Source of the DNA: Streptomyces sp. Je 1-369
Lineage (GTDB): Bacteria > Actinomycetota > Actinomycetes > Streptomycetales > Streptomycetaceae
Reading direction: 5' to 3'
NCBI RefSeq assembly: GCF_026810505.1
Contig: NZ_CP101750.1
Location: forward strand, 7,118,515-7,182,514
DNA: 64,000 bases
The position numbers and the translations under genes were made by a program. The notes under the pieces are model-generated. The model was not told the DNA's origin, ran no database searches, and saw only the letters and a list, made by a program, of their open reading frames with translations. Shown here piece by piece: positions 50,424 through 59,183 of the stretch; the first letter of the stretch is position 1; each line of letters starts with the position of its first letter.

Positions 50424-51335
50424 ATGGCAACCACGGAGAACACGAGCGCCCCCCGGAGTTCGGGCACCGCCCCCGCCGCCGCGGCCGGCCCCCACCTCCT
50501 CGGCGGCGACCGCCCCGTCCACCGCATGGGCTTCGGCGCCATGCGGCTGCCCGCCGCGGGCTGGGACGGCCCCCCGCACGACCCCGACCGCGGCATCGCC
50601 GTGCTGCGGCGCGCCGTCGAGCTCGGCGTGAACCACATCGACACGGCCGCCTTCTACTTCTACGAGGACATCGCGGCCAACGACCTCATCCGCAGGGCCC
50701 TTCACCCGTACCCCGACGACCTGGTCATCGCCACCAAGGTCGGCCCGGGTCGCCTCCCCGACGGCAGCTGGCTGGACCCCGCCGACCCCGCGGAGCTGCG
50801 CGCGGCCGTCCACCGCAACCTCCGCGAGCTGGGCCGGGACCACCTCGACCTGGTCTACCTGCGCTTCCTGCGGACCGACGGCCCCGGCGGGGACCGCTTC
50901 GCCACGCTCGCGGCCCTGCGCGACGAAGGACTCATCCGCCACCTCGGCGTCAGCAACGCGACGCCCGGACAGTTCGCCGAGGCCCAGGAGATCGCGCCCG
51001 TCGTCGCCGTGCAGAACAGGTTCAGCCCGCTGACGCGCGACCACGGGGAACTGGTCGAACTGTGTGCCGCGCGGAACATCGCATATGTCCCGTACTTCCC
51101 CTTCGGCGGCGCCGGGGCCCCCGACCTCGCGGTGCTCGAACGCGTCGCCGACCGGCACGGCGCCACGCCCGCGCAGGTCACCCTGGCGTGGCTGCTCGCC
51201 GTCTCCCCGACGATGCTCGCGATCCCCGGGACGTCGTCGCCGGACCACCTGGAGGAGAACGTGGCGGCGGCCGCGCTCCGGCTCGGTGCCGAAGACCTCG
51301 CGGAACTGGACGGGCTCCGGGACACTGGCGAGTAG
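50424..51335 (+). CDS. Aldo/keto reductase
   Basis: 303-residue NADPH-dependent oxidoreductase with a TIM-barrel. The catalytic Asp and Tyr are in HIDTAAFYFYEDIANDL-like sequence (D81 and one of the nearby Tyr), the Lys in VIATKVGPG. The fourth residue of the usual tetrad, His, is replaced by Arg: LDLVYLRFLRTDG instead of LVQLH; the same change is found in YdbC-type family members. The cofactor site is in the late IPGTSSPDHLEENV. Substrate unknown. Likely regulated by the divergent LuxR-type gene. Confidence 0.9.
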   Translation: MATTENTSAPRSSGTAPAAAAGPHLLGGDRPVHRMGFGAMRLPAAGWDGPPHDPDRGIAVLRRAVELGVNHIDTAAFYFYEDIAANDLIRRALHPYPDDLVIATKVGPGRLPDGSWLDPADPAELRAAVHRNLRELGRDHLDLVYLRFLRTDGPGGDRFATLAALRDEGLIRHLGVSNATPGQFAEAQEIAPVVAVQNRFSPLTRDHGELVELCAARNIAYVPYFPFGGAGAPDLAVLERVADRHGATPAQVTLAWLLAVSPTMLAIPGTSSPDHLEENVAAAALRLGAEDLAELDGLRDTGE

Positions 51336-51373
51336 GGCAATACGGGGGCGGTGGGCGGTAGTTGAGGGGACGC

Positions 51374-53983
51374 GTGGCGCTGCTGACACTCGCGCTGGTG
51401 CTGTGCGCGCTGGTGTGGCCCGCACGGGCGCCGGCTACGGGAGCTGCGGGAGCCGTCGGCGCCGCGGGGAACCCGGTGGACGCGGCGTGCGACACCGCGG
51501 GGCTCGACAGGGCGAAGGCGAGCGCCTCCGTACGGCTCTCGCACGGCGGACGCATCCACACCAAGGTGAACGCCCGGCTCACGGTCCACGTGCCGTCGTC
51601 CTGGAAGCGTGCGAAGTCGCTCCTCATGAGCGAGGACACCGACGCATACCGCACGGCCATGGGCTGCCTGACCCGCCCCTACGAGTCCCAGCACCGCTGG
51701 TGGGGCGAGTGGCGGCCAGACGGGAGCCCCTGGGTGAAGCCGGAGAAGGGCGGCTTCGAAGTCACCTTCGACACGTTCTCCTGGATCGACGAGGCCACCG
51801 AGTGGTTCGCCCTCGGCCCCTGGAAGGTGGAACGGGGCGTATCGCGCTGGGGGCTGCTCTTCGAACCGGCCCCCGGTCTGGACCGCGTCGACTGGACGAA
51901 GATCCTCGTGGACCCCGGCGCTCCGGGAGCCGTGTCCGCCGAACCGGCGCCGACCACGCGCGAGGGCGCCACCGGGCTGGTGTGGCGGCCCAAGGGCGAG
52001 AAGGCCCCGCCGCCCGTCGCGGTACGGGTCGCACCGCGGTGGCCGCGGTCCTTCGCGGCGCAGGACGACCGGCTGCTGTACGTCAACGTGAGCACCGCGG
52101 GTGGCGTGACGTGGACGTTCGTGGCGTGCGGGATCCTCCTGTACGCGGCCGGGAAGGTGCGCCGCCGCCCCGGCGTCACCGGGACGGAGACGCAGGCCGC
52201 GCGGACGGTGAGCGACTGGGCCTGGCTCTCGGCCGGGCTCGTCATCGCCGTCAACGGCGACGACGTGCTCTACCGCCTGGCGCACGCCGTGGCGAACGAC
52301 GAGGAGTGGTACGACCGCGAGCAGCGCCTCGGCCTGCCTTCCACCCTCGGCGCCGCCGTGCTCCTGCTCGCCTTCGGGCGGCCGCGGCGCCCCATCCTCT
52401 GGGCGGGCGCCGCCCTTGCCGTACCCGTGCTCGCCGTGTCCGGCGTACCGCACCCGTTCGGCCTGCCCACGTCGCTGGAACTGCCTTCCGACGCGCCCGA
52501 CAGAGCCGTGTACGCGCTGTTCACCGCCCAGGGCTGCCTCACCGCCCTGAGCCTCCTCGGTTTCACCGCCGCGGTCTGGCGCGTGGCCCGCGACTGCGGT
52601 CTCGTCCGCCCGCGCCGGAAGGCCCCGCACGGCCCGCGCGAGCTCCAACTCCGGTACGCCGGAACCGCGGTCGTCCTCAGCACCGGCGCCATCGGCGCCT
52701 GCTACGCCATGGCGGTCGAACGGGACTGGCAGCGCATCTCCTGGCTCAGCGACCGGGGGCAGGCCGTATACGGCGAGCAGCACCTGGAGAAACTCCGGGA
52801 GGACCTCACCTGGTTCAGCGTGAACTTCCAGAACTGGTGGTTCTGGTACCACTGGGTGATCACGGGCCTCGTCATCCTGGCCGCGCTGCGGGCCGCCGCC
52901 GCGCGGGCCACCGAGTCGCCGGTCGCGGAACCGGAGGACCGGTGGCTCTTCCTGCTGTTCTTCCCCGTCATGGTCGGCCTGGCCCTCGGCGCCTTCGGCA
53001 ACAACGCACTCCTCGAATCCCTCTGGCTCGTCCTGAACATGGCGACGCTGCACATGGTCACGGTCATGGCCAGGAGCCGGACCGTCCTCGACCACACCCT
53101 GGAAGTCACCCGCGAGCGGCTCGGCGATACCGTCACCGCCGCCCGGCGCCGCGACATCCTCGGCCGCGCCCGCCGCTACCGCGAGATCCACGCGATGATG
53201 CGCCGCCTGGAGTCCGGCCAGTCGGACGACGACATACTCCAACGTCGGCTGCTGGAGCGAGAGGTACGCGGTCTCCACACCTGGACCAGCGGGACGGGCA
53301 CCCCGGACCGGCTGCCCTCGCAGGTCTCGGTCGTCGACGTGGCACTCGCGATGGGACCGCGCGACACATGGTGGGGCAACGGCTGCCGGGCCGCCCTCAT
53401 CGCCTGCCTCTTCGGCCTCCCGGCGACCGCGGTCGTGGTCTGGTCCGGGTGGATCCGCGGTGACAACTGGCGCGCCAACATCCACTACGGCCTGGGGCTG
53501 CCCGACCTGGTGACCGGCCTGGTGAGCTGGCAGGCGTGCTGGGTCGGCGCGGGCTTCGTGCTGGGCGCGCTCTGGCGCAGGCTGCCGGGGCGGCGCGGGC
53601 CCGTGAAGGCGCTGGCGGTGGCCGTGGCCTTCGCCCTGCCCGCCGGGATCGACGCGCTGGGAAACTTCCTCATGGACCAGGGGTACGGGGACACCGGCCT
53701 GGACGTGCTGACCATGCTCTTCGTCCTCACCCTCACCGGCATCGCCCTGGACCTCGACATCTTCCGGGGCGAACGCCGGTTCTGGCAGAGCCGGTTCGGG
53801 CTGCTCCTGTCGGTCTACCAGATGCGGTACCTCTCGCTGCAGCTCGCCTACCTGGTCGCGCAGGCCGTGGCCATGGTCACGCTCTGGCAGTTCTTCTCCG
53901 ACACCGGTGGGGGGCCGCCGCCCAAGGAGTTCGAGGGCGGCGGCGGTGCCGGGGGAGGCGGCGGCAACGGAGGCAACGGCTGA
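51374..53983 (+). CDS. Large membrane protein of unknown function (DUF6185-like)
   Basis: About 869 residues. A signal-like hydrophobic start is followed by an extracellular region of about 220 residues, then a membrane part with roughly 12 segments (for example WTFVACGILLYAAGK, WVITGLVILAALRAA, LWLVLNMATLHMVTV), a cytoplasmic loop rich in Arg/Glu (about 560-650) and a Gly-rich C-terminal tail. The layout is that of streptomycete DUF6185-type proteins, which I name with reserve. GTG 51374 has AGGGG upstream; TTG 51362 would add MRGR and give a better signal peptide n-region. No catalytic motif is visible. Confidence 0.7.
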   Translation: MALLTLALVLCALVWPARAPATGAAGAVGAAGNPVDAACDTAGLDRAKASASVRLSHGGRIHTKVNARLTVHVPSSWKRAKSLLMSEDTDAYRTAMGCLTRPYESQHRWWGEWRPDGSPWVKPEKGGFEVTFDTFSWIDEATEWFALGPWKVERGVSRWGLLFEPAPGLDRVDWTKILVDPGAPGAVSAEPAPTTREGATGLVWRPKGEKAPPPVAVRVAPRWPRSFAAQDDRLLYVNVSTAGGVTWTFVACGILLYAAGKVRRRPGVTGTETQAARTVSDWAWLSAGLVIAVNGDDVLYRLAHAVANDEEWYDREQRLGLPSTLGAAVLLLAFGRPRRPILWAGAALAVPVLAVSGVPHPFGLPTSLELPSDAPDRAVYALFTAQGCLTALSLLGFTAAVWRVARDCGLVRPRRKAPHGPRELQLRYAGTAVVLSTGAIGACYAMAVERDWQRISWLSDRGQAVYGEQHLEKLREDLTWFSVNFQNWWFWYHWVITGLVILAALRAAAARATESPVAEPEDRWLFLLFFPVMVGLALGAFGNNALLESLWLVLNMATLHMVTVMARSRTVLDHTLEVTRERLGDTVTAARRRDILGRARRYREIHAMMRRLESGQSDDDILQRRLLEREVRGLHTWTSGTGTPDRLPSQVSVVDVALAMGPRDTWWGNGCRAALIACLFGLPATAVVVWSGWIRGDNWRANIHYGLGLPDLVTGLVSWQACWVGAGFVLGALWRRLPGRRGPVKALAVAVAFALPAGIDALGNFLMDQGYGDTGLDVLTMLFVLTLTGIALDLDIFRGERRFWQSRFGLLLSVYQMRYLSLQLAYLVAQAVAMVTLWQFFSDTGGGPPPKEFEGGGGAGGGGGNGGNG

Positions 53984-53984
53984 G

Positions 53985-54027
53985 CCGTCAGGACGCCGGG
54001 CCGTCAGGACGCTGGGCCGTCGGGGCG
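53985..54027. repeat. 16-base tandem repeats between convergent genes
   Basis: CCGTCAGGACGCCGGG, CCGTCAGGACGCTGGG and the start of a third unit follow the membrane-protein stop. Confidence 0.85.
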
Positions 54028-54032
54028 AGGGG

Positions 54033-54851
54033 TCACCAGACCTCTTCCACCCACTCCGGGTGGTCGATGAACGGGTTCCTGTTGTGCTGGAACTTGTCGA
54101 AGATGACCTGGTTGCGGTTCTTCTCGAACGCGTCCGGCGGGTCGTCGTCGCTCCACTTCTTCAGGACGGAGAGGCGTCCTATGGCGGGCGCGCTGCCGTT
54201 GTCCACCTTGTCGTTGGGCTCCAGGTCGGGGAAGCCGCTCTCGCCGTCGTAGCGGACCGCCATGTAGAGAATCATGCGGGCCACGTCGCCCTTGACCGCG
54301 TCGCGGGGCTCGAAGGAGTCGCCGTCGGTGAGGTTGCCGGGGGCTCCCTCGACCGCGCTGCCGCCGTTGTCGAAGTCCTTGTTGCCACGGATGCTGTTGA
54401 CCGTGACGTCCTCGGGGCGCAGGTGGTGGACGTCTGTGCCGGGACCGGTCGCCGTGCCGAAGTCGCCGTGGGACTTCGCCCAGACGTGCTCACGGTTCCA
54501 GTCGCCCTGGTCGCCGCCGCTGCTGCTCTTGCTCCGCGAGGTGCCGGAGTAGAGCAGGATCACGTTCGAGCTGTTGGCCGGGTCCTCGTCCGTGGCCTTG
54601 AGTGCGTCCCAGACCTGGCCGTACGAGAGCTTGGTCTGTTCGCTGATGATCGTGTGCAGCGCGGACTTCAGCTCGGGGCCTGTCTTGCCGAGCGCGTCCT
54701 TGTAGTACGTGTCGTCGTAGGCGCCGACGGCCGCGGGGGCCGGGGCGGGGGAGGGGGTGGCCGTGGCGGTGGCCGGCACGGTGATGCCGGCGAGTACCGC
54801 GGCGGCGGTCAGGGCCAGGGGTTTCCAGCGGCGTACGCGCGGGACGGGCAT
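54033..54851 (-). CDS. Secreted endonuclease I family nuclease
   Basis: 272 residues with a signal peptide (about 1-33). The His-Me-finger core is NREHVWAKSHGDFG, with the catalytic histidine, followed by GTDVHHLRPEDVTVNSIRGNKDFD, which holds the metal ligands; this is the EndA/NucM/Vvn group of non-specific DNA/RNA nucleases. It probably feeds on extracellular nucleic acid. Upstream there is an inverted repeat GTTGA-CTAC-TCAAC (54924-54937). Confidence 0.9.
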   Translation of the reverse strand: MPVPRVRRWKPLALTAAAVLAGITVPATATATPSPAPAPAAVGAYDDTYYKDALGKTGPELKSALHTIISEQTKLSYGQVWDALKATDEDPANSSNVILLYSGTSRSKSSSGGDQGDWNREHVWAKSHGDFGTATGPGTDVHHLRPEDVTVNSIRGNKDFDNGGSAVEGAPGNLTDGDSFEPRDAVKGDVARMILYMAVRYDGESGFPDLEPNDKVDNGSAPAIGRLSVLKKWSDDDPPDAFEKNRNQVIFDKFQHNRNPFIDHPEWVEEVW

Positions 54852-54923
54852 GTGGGGGTGTGTCCTTTCCCGTGGGCCTCGCGCGCCACCCGCCCGAACC
54901 CGACGGGCGTGCGGTCTACGCGA

Positions 54924-54937
54924 GTTGACTACTCAAC
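54924..54937. promoter_or_regulatory. Inverted repeat upstream of the nuclease gene
   Basis: GTTGA-CTAC-TCAAC, 73-86 bases before the nuclease start. The surrounding -35/-10 pattern is unclear. Confidence 0.35.
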
Positions 54938-55040
54938 CATCGGGAGAGTGGCACGGATGTGCGTACGACTGTGTGAACGTATCGAGGTGGTTGGGTGACG
55001 ATGTCATGTACACGGAGGGGGTGGGGCGACCGGTGCGGCG

Positions 55041-55463
55041 CTACAGCCCCATCGCCGTCGCGTCCGTCGCCAGCGCCCTGAAGTATTCACGCGGATCCGC
55101 CACGAGCCGCCGCTCCTTGAGGTCGAGCAGCCCTCCGACGGAGGAGATCGTCGCGGCGACCGTCCCGTCCGCCTTGGTGATCGTCTGCTCGACACCGAAC
55201 GTCTTGCGCTCGCCCCACACGAACGCACAGCTCACCGACGCCTCGTCACCCGCGAGGAGTTCACTCCGGTAGCGGACGGTGGTCTCCAGGACCACCGGGC
55301 CGACGCCCTTGTCCAGGAGGTCGGTCTGCGCGATACCGGCCGCGCGCAGCAACGACCACCGGGCGTGCTCGGCGTACTGGAGGTACACGGCCTGGTTGAG
55401 GTGGCCCTGAGTGTCCGTCTCGTATCCACGGACGCCGACGCTCACGGAGTAGGGCTCGGTCAC
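55041..55463 (-). CDS. Acyl-CoA thioesterase, 4HBT/hot-dog fold
   Basis: 140 residues. The hot-dog fold motif YETDTQGHLNQAVYLQYAEHARW contains the conserved Asp and the long helix, as in YbgC/FadM-type thioesterases that hydrolyse acyl-CoAs. GTG 55463 follows GAAGGGAAC. Stands alone; no operon partner. Confidence 0.88.
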   Translation of the reverse strand: MTEPYSVSVGVRGYETDTQGHLNQAVYLQYAEHARWSLLRAAGIAQTDLLDKGVGPVVLETTVRYRSELLAGDEASVSCAFVWGERKTFGVEQTITKADGTVAATISSVGGLLDLKERRLVADPREYFRALATDATAMGL

Positions 55464-55559
55464 GGTGTTCCCTTCGGTGGAGTGCTCTTCGGTCGCGCTC
55501 GATGCGTGCGACTTGTCTCAACTCGGGTGTGGTGTACGGCATTCCGGAGAAGCGCGGGT

Positions 55560-56024
55560 TCAGCCCAGTTCGAGCACGCCCACCGTTTGGTCTCCGCTGG
55601 TCTCTCCGGTTGGGCGGAAGCCCAGTGCCGCATAGAAACCTGCTGGGCCGTCCGATCCGGGATGCCAGGTGGTCGTCAGCCGCGTGCCTCCTCGGCGCCG
55701 GATCTCGTTGGCGACGGACTGCACTGCGAAGCGTCCGCAGCCTCGGCCCTGCTTTCCCTCAGCGATGTTGAGACGCCAGAGTCCGGAGCGGAAGTCGGTG
55801 CCGTTGCCTGTCCAGTCGATGTCGAAGAAGGCCATGAGGAACCCGACGGCTTCGTCGTCGTCGCAGATGAGCCGGGGCCAGGCGATGCCGGGGTGGACGT
55901 ACGCCTCGGCGAGTGACTTCACCACGGGTGCGACCAGATGTTCCTGGTCGGGGCGGACTCTCAGGTCGATGGCGCTCTCGAAGTTGTCAGGAGTGATCTC
56001 TTGCAGGCGCAGCGAAATTGGCAT
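55560..56024 (-). CDS. GNAT acetyltransferase, polyamine-type
   Basis: 154 residues. The early block EITPDNFESAIDLRVRPDQEHLVAPVVKSLAEAYV is the one found in Blt/PaiA-like spermine/spermidine acetyltransferases; the acetyl-CoA loop is GKQGRGCGRFAVQSV and the late block GFYAALGFRPTGE. Substrate is inferred from these blocks only. Single gene. Confidence 0.85.
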   Translation of the reverse strand: MPISLRLQEITPDNFESAIDLRVRPDQEHLVAPVVKSLAEAYVHPGIAWPRLICDDDEAVGFLMAFFDIDWTGNGTDFRSGLWRLNIAEGKQGRGCGRFAVQSVANEIRRRGGTRLTTTWHPGSDGPAGFYAALGFRPTGETSGDQTVGVLELG

Positions 56025-56102
56025 GTCCGCACTCTAAGTAGGAGCCGCAAGTGATTTTCGGAGCGGCACTCGCCGCTCACACGCGCCACTCACGTACGCC
56101 GC

Positions 56103-56756
56103 TCACACCCTCCGCGGCGAGGCCAGCACATAGCGGCCGCCCCCGCGCGGCTCCGCGTGTTCACCGGCCTGCCAGCCGGACCGTTCCAGGGCGGCCGCGC
56201 ACGCCCGTATGCCCTCCGGTGTCGGTTCGCGGACGGCGACCGCCTCCGGCTGCGGGGTGGGGGAGACCCGGTACCCCGGCCGGTCGGGGCTCGCGGGGCG
56301 GCAGCCCGCCGCCTCCAGGGCCAGGGCCGCGGCCTGCACCAGGTGCGTGCGCTCCCACGCGCAGGGGCGGTCCCGTGCGCCGTCCGGGTTCGTCATGCGC
56401 CGCAGTTCGACCAGGCCCTCCCAGGCGCTGCGGACCTCACGCGCGCGGGCGGGGCCCTCGGAGCCGGTTCGCTGCGCCTCCGTCTCCGTGCCGGTGCGCG
56501 CGGCGAAGACACCGGAGGAGGCGGGGGTGGGGGCCGGGGGTGGTGGCTCTGGTGAGGGCGGCGCCGGGGCGACGCCCTCGTCCCGTACACGATGGCCCGC
56601 CGGCGTCAGGAAGCACGCGTGCGGCGGCCGCGGATGGCGGAAGGCGAGGCGCGCCCGCACCAGGGCCCGCAGCTGGGCCTCGGTGCCGGAAAGGCGGCCC
56701 GTCTGCGGGTCCGCGGCCTCGATGATCCGTCGCTGAGCGGCTGTCGGAGGCTTCAC
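56103..56756 (-). CDS. Unrecognised basic protein with proline-rich linker
   Basis: 217 residues. The N-terminal 60 residues look like a small winged-helix-like domain (TAAQRRIIEAADPQTGRLSGTEAQLRALVRARLA), then comes a Pro/Ala/Glu linker, a helical part (WERTHLVQAAALALEAAG) and a C-terminal strand-rich end. No family recognised. GTG 56756 has AAGGGG eight bases upstream. Same strand as the neighbouring acetyltransferase but 78 bases away. Confidence 0.6.
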   Translation of the reverse strand: MKPPTAAQRRIIEAADPQTGRLSGTEAQLRALVRARLAFRHPRPPHACFLTPAGHRVRDEGVAPAPPSPEPPPPAPTPASSGVFAARTGTETEAQRTGSEGPARAREVRSAWEGLVELRRMTNPDGARDRPCAWERTHLVQAAALALEAAGCRPASPDRPGYRVSPTPQPEAVAVREPTPEGIRACAAALERSGWQAGEHAEPRGGGRYVLASPRRV

Positions 56757-56851
56757 CGCACACACCCCTTCCCCGGGCCGGTTCGGTCGACGCGTGACGT
56801 CAACCGGTACCGATGGTGCCCTGCGCCACTGACATCAGGCAGCCGCTGACA

Positions 56852-57634
56852 TCAGGAGGCCGCTGACATCAGGAGTTCGAGGACCCGTCGGTCCTCGTCG
56901 GCCTCCGCCCGCTCCCCGGGGGTGCCGGGGTACGTGTCCAGGAGGACATCCGTCGCGCCGAGACCCGCCAGCGTCTCCAGATCGGCGCGGATCAGGTCGA
57001 CGCTGCCGTGGCCGAGCGGACGCTCCGGCGTGTCCTGCCGCTCGCCGACGCGGATCTGCAGACGCGGCGCCAGGCCCGGTGCGGGACGGCCCGCGGCCTC
57101 GGCCGCCGCGGCGATGCGGGGGAGCGCCTCGTCCAGCAGAGCCCGGCTCGGCATGAACGGGTGCCAGGCCTCGCCCAGGCGGGCCGCGCGGCGCTGCGCG
57201 GCGGGGGAGTTGCCGCCGACCCAGACCGGCAGCGGCCTGCTCGCGGGGGCCGGTGCGGTGCGGACTCCGTCGTACGAGACGTACTTTCCGTGGAACGACG
57301 TCGGGTCCTCGCGCCAAGCGGCGCGGATCGCCGTCAGGTACTCATCGGTCATCGCGCCGCGCTCGCGGAAGGGGACGCCGAGCACCTCGTACTCGGCGGC
57401 CGACCAGCCCACCCCGGCGCCCAGGATGAACCCGGCGTCGTTGAGCTGGTCGATGTTGGCGGCCATGCGGGCCGTCTCCAGGGGGTGCCGGTAGGGGATG
57501 ACGGTGATGGTCGTCCCGAGCCGCAGCCCCGGCACCCGGCCCGCGAGGTACGCGGCGAGCACGAACTGGTCGTAGAACGGCGCCGGGTAGACCTCGTGGA
57601 CGTCGGGCGTCACCGCTATGTGGTCGGAGTGCAT
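56852..57634 (-). CDS. LLM-class F420-dependent oxidoreductase, N-terminus missing
   Basis: 260 residues of the luciferase-like monooxygenase fold: HSDHIAVTPD, GLRLGTTITVIPYRHPLETARMAANIDQL, LGAGVGWSAAEYEVLGVPFRERG and VWVGGNSPAAQRRAARLGEAW are typical F420-dependent members. The family usually begins 30-35 residues earlier, with a first strand and helix before the SDH block; here the frame upstream of the ATG is unlike the family and runs into the stop of the phosphatase gene. The first barrel unit is therefore probably lost, and the enzyme may not fold normally. Confidence 0.8.
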   Translation of the reverse strand: MHSDHIAVTPDVHEVYPAPFYDQFVLAAYLAGRVPGLRLGTTITVIPYRHPLETARMAANIDQLNDAGFILGAGVGWSAAEYEVLGVPFRERGAMTDEYLTAIRAAWREDPTSFHGKYVSYDGVRTAPAPASRPLPVWVGGNSPAAQRRAARLGEAWHPFMPSRALLDEALPRIAAAAEAAGRPAPGLAPRLQIRVGERQDTPERPLGHGSVDLIRADLETLAGLGATDVLLDTYPGTPGERAEADEDRRVLELLMSAAS

Positions 57635-57659
57635 GACCTCACCGCAGCAGTGCGAGACG

Positions 57660-58265
57660 TCACTTGACCAGTTGCGGGCGCAGGTTCCAGCTCGCCACCA
57701 CGTGCCTCCGGTGCTCCGTGCTCAGTCGGCTCACCGTGCCGGTGGCCAGCAGGAACATCGAGCCGCCCGACGCGGGCAGACCGAGGCGGCGCGCGGCCAG
57801 GACGCGCAGGAAGTGGCTGTGGGCGAAGAGGACGACGCTGCCCTCGTTGTCGGCGAGTGCCGCGTCCACCTTCGCCAGCATGCGGTCGGCGCGGTCGCCC
57901 ACCTGCTCCGGGCTCTCCCCGGGGTGCTCCGGCGGGCCGAGCGCCACGCCGTCCGTGAAGAGGTACCAGTCCGGCCGGGTGCGGTGGATCTCGACGGTCG
58001 TGACGCCCTCGTACGCCCCGTACTCCCACTCGCGCAGGTCAGGGTCCACCCGCGCGTCCCCGAACCCGGCGAGCTCCGCGGTCTCCCGCGAGCGCTGGCG
58101 CGGGCTCGTGAACGCCGCCCCGATCCGGAACCTGCTGATGAGGGGGGCCAGCGAGCGGGCCTGCTCCCTGCCGTTGTCGGTGAGGGGGATGTCCGTCCAG
58201 CTGGTGTGCTGCCCCGACAGGGACCACTCCGTCTCGCCGTGCCGGACGAGGAGCAGATCACCCAT
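57660..58265 (-). CDS. Histidine phosphatase (phosphoglycerate mutase-like)
   Basis: 201 residues. The RHG motif LLLVRHGETEWS at the N-terminus carries the phospho-accepting histidine, the second conserved histidine is in VVLFAHSHFLRVLAARRLG, and SPRQRSRETAELAGF and LREWEYGAYEG match the acid-phosphatase/phosphoglycerate mutase family. Cytoplasmic; substrate unknown. ATG 58265 with AGGAAC upstream. Its stop is 26 bases before the truncated LLM gene. Confidence 0.92.
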   Translation of the reverse strand: MGDLLLVRHGETEWSLSGQHTSWTDIPLTDNGREQARSLAPLISRFRIGAAFTSPRQRSRETAELAGFGDARVDPDLREWEYGAYEGVTTVEIHRTRPDWYLFTDGVALGPPEHPGESPEQVGDRADRMLAKVDAALADNEGSVVLFAHSHFLRVLAARRLGLPASGGSMFLLATGTVSRLSTEHRRHVVASWNLRPQLVK

Positions 58266-58287
58266 GATCGCGCCGTTCCTGTTCTCC

Positions 58288-58322
58288 CGGTGGTGGCGGG
58301 CCGTCCGGCACCGCCACCACCG
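58288..58322. terminator. Terminator between the VWA pair and the phosphatase
   Basis: CGGTGGTGGCGG / CCGCCACCACCG, perfect 12-base stem with an 11-base loop. It lies between the end of the VWA operon and the phosphatase start on the same strand. Confidence 0.75.
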
Positions 58323-58397
58323 AGCCTGCCACGCCCCCCGGGCCCCGCGCCCGGCGGGACCCGGCAAGCGGGGCGTCACCCCCCGGTTCTCCCGGCG

Positions 58398-59183
58398 CTA
58401 CATCCCCTGCGGCACCCGTGCGGGCCGCCCCGACCCGCGCGTCAGCGCGTAGCCGCCGACGCCCGCGAGCGCGGCCAGGACACCGCCCGCCGCCGTCCAG
58501 AGCCAGCGCGAGGACCACCAGCCGCCCGACCAGCCGTCCTCCGGCTCGACGGCGGCCGCGGTCTGCTGCTCGTCCGAGCTCGCGCCCGGCACCAACGGCT
58601 CAGCGAGCGACCCGTCGACGGCCTGTGCGCCGCCCGCGTCGGTCGCGGTGACCTTCGCCTCGGCCCGTACCGGCAGTCCCAGGTCGTCCGCCTTGAGGTC
58701 GGTGACCGTGAGCCGCAGGTAGTACGTGCCGGGCAGCGGGTCGTTCGCCCACTGCTCCGACCAGGACCTGACGGTCCGCAGTGAGCAGGAGAGCGACACC
58801 GACGCGGCATCCTGGGCCGCCGTCTTCGTGGGCGTGCCGAGACGGCAGGCCTGACGGCGCCGCAGCCCGTCGTACACATCGACCCGCCAGGTGGACGCGG
58901 CGTGCCGGGCCGCGGCGTCGGGCAGCTTCACCGTCGCGTGCACGGTGGCGCGCTGTCCGGCGTCCACCGGGAACGCCCAGTACAGGTAGTCACCCGTGGA
59001 CGCCTCCGCCGTCGCCTCCTGGTCGACGCGGAGCGCGGTGGCGGTACGGAAGGACGTGCCCGCCTCCGTCACCTTCTCGGACGTGTCGTCGTCGGCGGCG
59101 GCCGTACCGGCCGCCCCGGTCAGGGCCAGCAGGGCAGAGCCGGTCAGTACGGCGAAGCGCCGCACCACACGTGTCGTACGCAT
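58398..59183 (-). CDS. Secreted, C-terminally anchored protein, partner of the VWA protein
   Basis: 261 residues: signal peptide (about 1-31, cleavage after AAA), an extracellular beta-rich domain with two cysteines (QACRLG, LSCSLR) that resembles the C-terminal domain of the VWA protein upstream, then a membrane segment near 228-248 and a short tail. Its ATG overlaps the VWA stop by one base (ATGA), so the two are coupled. No family recognised; the domain likeness suggests the two proteins form a complex at the cell surface. Confidence 0.75.
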   Translation of the reverse strand: MRTTRVVRRFAVLTGSALLALTGAAGTAAADDDTSEKVTEAGTSFRTATALRVDQEATAEASTGDYLYWAFPVDAGQRATVHATVKLPDAAARHAASTWRVDVYDGLRRRQACRLGTPTKTAAQDAASVSLSCSLRTVRSWSEQWANDPLPGTYYLRLTVTDLKADDLGLPVRAEAKVTATDAGGAQAVDGSLAEPLVPGASSDEQQTAAAVEPEDGWSGGWWSSRWLWTAAGGVLAALAGVGGYALTRGSGRPARVPQGM

